A program made the translations under genes and the position numbers. The notes beneath the pieces are model-generated. The model made no database searches, was not told the origin of the DNA, and worked only from the letters and a program-made list of their open reading frames with translations. 64,000 bases of DNA, from the NCBI GenBank assembly GCA_964017145.1, contig OZ024851.1, forward strand, positions 3,162,001 to 3,226,000. The letters run 5' to 3'. Shown here piece after piece: positions 59,271 to 64,000 of this stretch. Origin of the DNA: Agrocybe praecox (lineage: Eukaryota > Basidiomycota > Agaricomycetes > Agaricales > Agrocybaceae). The stretch's first letter is position 1. Every line of letters starts with the position of its first letter.

Positions 59271-59283
59271 TCACCCCCTCTCT
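59271..59283 (-). promoter_or_regulatory. Polypurine tract of Gypsy 2, overlapping the pol stop
   Basis: Minus-strand AGAGAGGGGGTGA abuts the LTR. Its last three bases are the pol stop codon TGA, so the coding region and the priming tract overlap completely. Confidence 0.75.
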
Positions 59284-62200
59284 AAGGCACATTTCCCACA
59301 ATGTGCACATGTATGAGTAAGTTTAGAGGGTTTCAAAGGAGGGGGAGGTTCAGTGAAGTTAATTAAAGGTGAAAAGGAAAGTCTATCAAAAGTAAGAGCA
59401 GAAATCCTTCTGGGTGCAGCTGGATGCTTGGCATGGAACTCTTTGATTGATTTAGCTGCCTTCTTCAAATTCTCAGCAGGTTCCCAACTGCTTTCCTCAT
59501 TTGGATAGTTTTTCCATTTAACCAAGTACTGCAGCTTATTTCTGAATAACCTGCTATCCTTGATGTACTCAACTTCCCATTCAGGATTTTCTCCTCTAAT
59601 AACAGGTGGAGGTCTGGAAGGAGGCTTTCTTCCAACAGTATCAGGATGGTAAGGCATGAGCCTGACTACATTGAACACTGGGTGTATTTTCATGGTTTTA
59701 GGCAGTTTGAGCTCATAGGCATTTGAACCAACAACTTTGGTAATTTTGTATGGTCCATATCTCTTGTCATCCAATTTCTTGGAAGGCCTATCAGTCTTTA
59801 AATCCTTGCCATCTAGCCAAACCATGTCTCCAACCTTGTACTCAGTAGGAGCACCTCTGTTTCTATCATAGAATCTAGCCATGTCATCAGCAGCCTTTTT
59901 GAGTGCAGACTCTGCTTCTTTCCTGGCTTCTTCCATGTTTTTAACAAAGGTATCTACAGTGTCCATTTTGCTGTCTCTGAGAGGTTCTGTGCCCATTCTT
60001 GGATGTCTACCATTGTTGAGCATGAATGGTGTCTGTCTGGTAGAGGCCTGAACTCTGTTGTTGTAGGAAAATTCAGCCAAGGCCAACCATTCTACCCAGT
60101 CATCCTGTCTATGGTTTATGAAGAGCCTAAGATATTGTTCTACTTCTTGGTTGACTCTTTCAGTCTGACCATCAGTTTGAGGATGGTAGGCTGTAGATGA
60201 AGCAGTTTGAATACCCAGTATGGAGTTAAGCTCTTTCATAAACTTGGAGACAAACTGAGGGCCTCTATCACAGATGATTTTGATAGGTAGACCATGTAGT
60301 TTCCAAACATAGTCTCTGTAGAGCTTAGCAGTACCTTCAGATGTGACCTCATCTGTGGTAGGTATGATATGGATCATCTTGCTAAGCCTATCTACAACTA
60401 TCATAATGGCATTGTACCCTTGACATTCAGGTAGGCCAGTGATAAAGTCCACAGTAATGGTTTGCCAGACATCAGAGGGAATTTCAGTTGGAGTTAGGAA
60501 GCCAACAGGTTTGGCTGGAAATGTCTTGGTTCTGTTACATCTATCACATCCTCTGGTATAGGCTGCAATATAATGAGACATTCCTGGCCACCAGTAATTT
60601 CTAGAGACTAGCTCTATTGTCTTCCATTTCCCTGGATGTCCAGCAAGATAGGCATCATGATGTAGTTCCACAATCTTCCTTCTAAGGTCTTTGTCTTTTG
60701 GAACATACACCTTTCCTCTGTAGAGAACAAGTCCTTGCTCCTCTGACCATTCCTGTCCATCTATCTTCTTGACTGAAGAATTCTTGAGTTCCTGAACTGC
60801 CTTCACAACCTTTTCATCAAAGTCCTTTGCCTCTCTGATTTTCTTCAGAAGATCAGTTTCAGGACCAGCTACTATGGTATGACCCTGTTTGAGAGCCTGG
60901 ATTTTGAAGTAGGAAGGCTTGAGAAGAACTACATTTTCATTGTCATTCTCCCCTTTCTTATGGTCTGATCTCCTAGAAAGAGCATCTGGCTTTAAGGACT
61001 TTTTACCAGGCCTATGATGAAGAGAAAAGTCAAATCTGGACAAGAAGAGTGACCATCTGGCCTGCCTTCTGCTTAGCTTCTGGGCAGTCATGAAGTACTC
61101 TAAATTCTTGTGATCTGTCCAGATCTCAAAGGTGTGTTGAGTCCCTTCAAGATAATGTCTCCATTCATCTAGTGCTCTGATAATAGCCAGCATCTCTTTA
61201 TCATGGATCTCATAATTCCTTTCTACTTCAGAGAGAGACTTAGACATAAAGGCCACAGGATGCCATTTCCCATCTAAACCTTCCTGAGATAAAACAGCCC
61301 CAGTAGCATAATCTGAGCTATCTGCTTCAACTTTATAAGGCTTGTTGTCATCAGGGAAGATTAAAATAGGGGAGGATGTGACCTTAAGCTTTAACTGGTC
61401 AAAGGCTTCCTGGTGTCTAAGTCCCCATCTCCAGACTATTCCCTTCTTTGTCAATTCATGAAGTGGCTTGGCAATGTCTGCAAAATCTTCTATGAACCTT
61501 CTGTAAAAGTTAACAAATCCCAAGAATGATTGAACATCCTTGACATTCTCAGGTTCAGGCCATTTGGAAACTCCCTCTACCTTGACAGGATCCATTTCAA
61601 TCTTGCCTTGTGAAATGATAAGTCCAAGATATTCAATCTTTTCCTTTTCAAATTCACATTTTTCTGCTTTGAGGTAGAGTTTGTTCTCTTCTAGAATTTG
61701 CAAGACCTTCTTGACTACTTCCCTATGATGATCCAGAGTCTCAGTGAAGACCAATATGTCATCCATGTAGACAATGACCACATTGCCATCAATAAGCTCT
61801 ATAAAGATGTCATTCATCATAGTTTGGAAAGTTGCAGGACTATTGGTTAAGCCAAAGAACATGACCAGTGGTTCAAACAGCCCTCTATTGGTTCTGAAAG
61901 CTGCCTTCCACTCATCCCCTTCCTTAACTCTAATATTGTTAAAGCCCCACCTGACATCCAGCTTGGTGAAATACTTGGCTTTGCTGAGTTTGGTAATGAT
62001 GTCAGAAATGAGAGGTAAAGGGTAAGAGTTCTTAATGGTCATTTCATTTAGCTTCCTGTGGTCCTGGACCAGTCTAAGAGAGCCATCCTTCTTCTTAACA
62101 AAGAACACAGGGGATGCCATAGGTGACTTGGATGGTCTAATCCTACCAGACTTCAGATTCTCCTCTAAAAAAGCATCAAGCTCCTTTTGCTCATTGGGGG

Positions 62201-63152
62201 AAAGAGGATAAATCTTTGATCTGTAAGGCTCAGACCCAGGCTTTAGCTCAATAGCATGATCCCAAGGCTTTCTGTCAGGTAGCCTATCAAAGGATTCTTT
62301 TGAAAAAACTCCTTTAAATTGATGATAGTATTTGGGAACAGCTTCTTCAAAGGTCTTCTTTGGGGATTCAGCCTGTTGGTGGGACTCTTCTGCTAATTTC
62401 TGAGACACAGTTGAGGTAGCATTGATAGACTGCTTCTGAGGATGGAGATAAGAGATAAAAATCCTATCCTCAGGCTCAATCTCAGAGTCAGAGTCAGGTG
62501 AGTGATCTACAAGATCTACACCTTCATCATCAAACTGAGGGAGCTGTCTTCTCTGTACTGCAGCTATCTTCTGTCTCTTTCTCCTGGCTCTAATAACTTC
62601 CATGTGGCAGTCAGATGGACATCTAGTAAACTGGACATCACCTGACTTCCAATTGACATCAGGATTATGTAGATAGAGCCAGGTATGTCCAATAATAGCA
62701 TTTTTGTCTCCCAAGTCACAAACAGCAAAGGTAGCCTTTTCTGTGTGGTTTTTATACACCATAATCAAGTCAACTTCTTCATGAATAGAGCCACTTTTGT
62801 TGAGAGTACCATCAACATTGTAGACTGGGATGGCTCTAGGAAGTTTTCTTGTATTGAGGTTATGGTATTTTACAAAACCAGTGTCCAGAAACAGACCAGT
62901 AGCTCCAGAGTCAAGCAAAGCATTCACAGGCAGCCTTTTTCCTGTATCCATTGTCTTGAGAATGACTGACAAATGGGTAGAGGCTTTTGGCTTGTGCCCT
63001 AAGATGTATATTCTCTCAGGAGTAGAAGAAAGGAGAGGATCAGAATTTGAGGACATGATTTTTGTATCAGAGTCAGAAGAGGTAGGATTGACTTTATCAT
63101 TTTCATCTTCTAATACATTGAATCTATTCCATTGGGACATGTCCTTCACCAA
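59271..63152 (-). CDS. Gypsy 2 pol polyprotein (PR-RT-RH-IN-chromodomain)
   Basis: About 1293 residues, no internal stop. Protease ALLDSGATGLFLD near residue 80; reverse transcriptase TKLDVRWGFNNIRV and YMDDILVFTE; RNase H KVEADSSDYATGAVLSQ. Integrase has HPGK...CDRC zinc binding, then MIVVDRLSKMIHIIP, CDRGPQFVSKF and ERVNQEVEQYLRLF. The chromodomain reads EWEVEYIKDSR, KLQYLVKWKNY and SSWEPAENL. After it there is an unusual tail of about 60 residues with CAHCGKC at the very end, encoded by the polypurine tract region. The open frame begins with TTG and extends upstream without ATG, so it is probably made by -1 frameshifting. Confidence 0.95.
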   Translation of the reverse strand: MVKDMSQWNRFNVLEDENDKVNPTSSDSDTKIMSSNSDPLLSSTPERIYILGHKPKASTHLSVILKTMDTGKRLPVNALLDSGATGLFLDTGFVKYHNLNTRKLPRAIPVYNVDGTLNKSGSIHEEVDLIMVYKNHTEKATFAVCDLGDKNAIIGHTWLYLHNPDVNWKSGDVQFTRCPSDCHMEVIRARRKRQKIAAVQRRQLPQFDDEGVDLVDHSPDSDSEIEPEDRIFISYLHPQKQSINATSTVSQKLAEESHQQAESPKKTFEEAVPKYYHQFKGVFSKESFDRLPDRKPWDHAIELKPGSEPYRSKIYPLSPNEQKELDAFLEENLKSGRIRPSKSPMASPVFFVKKKDGSLRLVQDHRKLNEMTIKNSYPLPLISDIITKLSKAKYFTKLDVRWGFNNIRVKEGDEWKAAFRTNRGLFEPLVMFFGLTNSPATFQTMMNDIFIELIDGNVVIVYMDDILVFTETLDHHREVVKKVLQILEENKLYLKAEKCEFEKEKIEYLGLIISQGKIEMDPVKVEGVSKWPEPENVKDVQSFLGFVNFYRRFIEDFADIAKPLHELTKKGIVWRWGLRHQEAFDQLKLKVTSSPILIFPDDNKPYKVEADSSDYATGAVLSQEGLDGKWHPVAFMSKSLSEVERNYEIHDKEMLAIIRALDEWRHYLEGTQHTFEIWTDHKNLEYFMTAQKLSRRQARWSLFLSRFDFSLHHRPGKKSLKPDALSRRSDHKKGENDNENVVLLKPSYFKIQALKQGHTIVAGPETDLLKKIREAKDFDEKVVKAVQELKNSSVKKIDGQEWSEEQGLVLYRGKVYVPKDKDLRRKIVELHHDAYLAGHPGKWKTIELVSRNYWWPGMSHYIAAYTRGCDRCNRTKTFPAKPVGFLTPTEIPSDVWQTITVDFITGLPECQGYNAIMIVVDRLSKMIHIIPTTDEVTSEGTAKLYRDYVWKLHGLPIKIICDRGPQFVSKFMKELNSILGIQTASSTAYHPQTDGQTERVNQEVEQYLRLFINHRQDDWVEWLALAEFSYNNRVQASTRQTPFMLNNGRHPRMGTEPLRDSKMDTVDTFVKNMEEARKEAESALKKAADDMARFYDRNRGAPTEYKVGDMVWLDGKDLKTDRPSKKLDDKRYGPYKITKVVGSNAYELKLPKTMKIHPVFNVVRLMPYHPDTVGRKPPSRPPPVIRGENPEWEVEYIKDSRLFRNKLQYLVKWKNYPNEESSWEPAENLKKAAKSIKEFHAKHPAAPRRISALTFDRLSFSPLINFTEPPPPLKPSKLTHTCAHCGKCALERG

Positions 63153-63160
63153 TGGTGCCT

Positions 63161-64000
63161 CTAAAAATTCTTTTTTGGTTCCTCTTGTTGTTGTCCTTCT
63201 TTTTCCTCCTTGATGAGTTTCCCATAGAAGTCTTTCAACTCCTCATGATTCATGGCATTAATGTTGACTGAGGATCTGCAGTCAGCAGCCTTGTGTCCTT
63301 GTTTTCTGCATTTGAAACAGATAAGGGGCCTGACTGATCTCCATCCAGAGTCAACTTCCATGGGAACAACATCTGGTTGCCTTGCCTGAGCAACAAAACT
63401 TCTTTGATTACTTGCAAAGGGGGAAGGACTGGGGGCAGCTGGCTTAGACTGTGCCTTCTGTGAGGCAGGAGCCTTGGAAAAAGGAGAAGAGGTTGAAGAG
63501 GTAGACTTATTAAAAGCCTCCATCTGTCTCCACTGTCTATCCAACTTAGTAGCCCATGAAATCCAGCCATTCAGACTTTTGGGCATATCAGGAACATTGT
63601 AGACTTTTTCCCTGAGAGATCTGTTCAGCCCAGTCTGAAATTTCTCAACCAAAGCAGCATCATTGTACCCAGTGTCAGAGACCAGTTCCCTAAAGCTAGC
63701 CACATATTCATCAGCAGTTTGACTTCCCTGCTTCAGAAGATTCATTTTGTGTCTGGCTGTGCTGGCAGGGTCTGGGTCTCCAAACACTTCCCTGAATTCA
63801 TAGACAAAGTCTTCCCAAAGGCCTTCCTTGGAATAGTCTCCATCTAGAATTTTTGTCTTATCAAGGGCCCATTTCCCAGCAGTTCCTCCTTTCATATAGG
63901 ACAGAGCACAAACAACCTTTTGAAGATCATCTGTAATACCCTTTCCATAGAAGTATAGCTTGAGTTGACTCAAGAAGGTTTCTGCTTTTTGCATAGAACC
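63161..64000 (-). CDS. Gypsy 2 gag (5' end outside the window)
   Basis: At least 278 residues of the capsid/nucleocapsid protein. The capsid part has AETFLSQLKLYFYGKG and AGKWALDK. A Ser/Pro-rich linker follows, then the zinc knuckle CFKCRKQGHKAADC and a Gln/Glu/Lys end. The first visible Met is preceded by an open frame (GS) to the window edge. Gag proteins of this group normally have a further 50-100 residues before this point. Confidence 0.9.
   Translation of the reverse strand, partial: GSMQKAETFLSQLKLYFYGKGITDDLQKVVCALSYMKGGTAGKWALDKTKILDGDYSKEGLWEDFVYEFREVFGDPDPASTARHKMNLLKQGSQTADEYVASFRELVSDTGYNDAALVEKFQTGLNRSLREKVYNVPDMPKSLNGWISWATKLDRQWRQMEAFNKSTSSTSSPFSKAPASQKAQSKPAAPSPSPFASNQRSFVAQARQPDVVPMEVDSGWRSVRPLICFKCRKQGHKAADCRSSVNINAMNHEELKDFYGKLIKEEKEGQQQEEPKKNF
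63170..63176 (-). promoter_or_regulatory. -1 frameshift site of Gypsy 2 (AAAAAAG)
   Basis: The gag codons CCA AAA AAG AAT TTT TAG contain the canonical heptamer A AAA AAG six bases before the stop. Slipping by -1 gives GAA TTT TTA GAG GCA CCA TTG GTG, which runs into the pol frame without a stop. Confidence 0.75.

Larger units (their letters stand above)
58760..64000 (-). mobile_element. Ty3/Gypsy chromodomain retrotransposon 2 (partial in window)
   Basis: The 3' LTR, full pol and most of gag are present on the minus strand. The 5' LTR and the start of gag lie beyond 64000. It differs from Gypsy 1 in LTR, protease (DSGA rather than DTGA) and frameshift site, so it is another family. Sequence just outside the LTR is CTCAC, the expected target duplication to look for at the other end. 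Confidence 0.95.

Overview
The window reads as nuclear DNA of a mushroom-forming basidiomycete (Agaricomycetes). Genes carry short GT-AG introns of about 40-60 bp. The window also combines KDZ transposases with a CxC2 cysteine cluster, a Plavaka transposase, a TET/JBP-type dioxygenase, Zn-cluster-like proteins and chromodomain Ty3/Gypsy elements, which is characteristic of that group. No rRNA, tRNA or CRISPR array was recognised by eye.

Almost everything from about 7 kb to the right edge can be read as transposons nested inside one another. (1) The outer unit is a KDZ-type DNA transposon. Its ends are related inverted blocks at 7902-8274 and 58387-58759. Its genes are a Zn-cluster-like protein (8889-11365, +), a Ser/Ala-repeat protein (13941-11644, -), the KDZ transposase (52738-56436, +) and an acidic accessory protein (56620-58177, +). 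The hexamer GACGCG/CGCGTC is very frequent in its ends and its exons. (2) Between the divergent promoters of its two central genes sits a second unit of about 38.5 kb. This unit is bounded by the 18-bp inverted repeat CATCAGGAAAAACACTTT at 14134 and 52628, with TA on both flanks. It carries a TET/JBP dioxygenase, a DUF6532-like protein and an acidic/RGG protein at its left end (minus strand). At its right end are a Plavaka transposase, a cyclin-like protein, a cysteine-cluster protein and three small unknown genes.

(3) The middle of the Plavaka unit (about 21-44.6 kb) is a patchwork of broken cellular genes, almost all on the minus strand and still with introns. The pieces come from a DUF21/CNNM membrane protein, TRAPPC11 (split into two halves), an ABCC-type ABC transporter lacking both ends, delta-1-pyrroline-5-carboxylate dehydrogenase and a large coiled-coil protein. 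(4) A nearly intact 7.0-kb chromodomain Gypsy element (28946-35955, 5-bp target duplication ATGAT) interrupts the ABC transporter fragment. (5) A second chromodomain Gypsy element (58760 to beyond 64000) has inserted into the right end of the KDZ element. Both Gypsy elements have canonical -1 slippery heptamers at the gag/pol junction.

Four copies of a 40-bp palindrome (at 20.96, 41.14, 45.22 and 48.27 kb) lie at gene starts or segment boundaries inside the Plavaka unit. The left 7 kb is gene-poor. It contains a cystathionine gamma-lyase relic that kept both ends but lost its middle, a possible solo LTR and a 168-bp tandem repeat. Gene models below were spliced by eye, so exon edges may be off by a few bases and functions come from recognised motifs rather than database searches.
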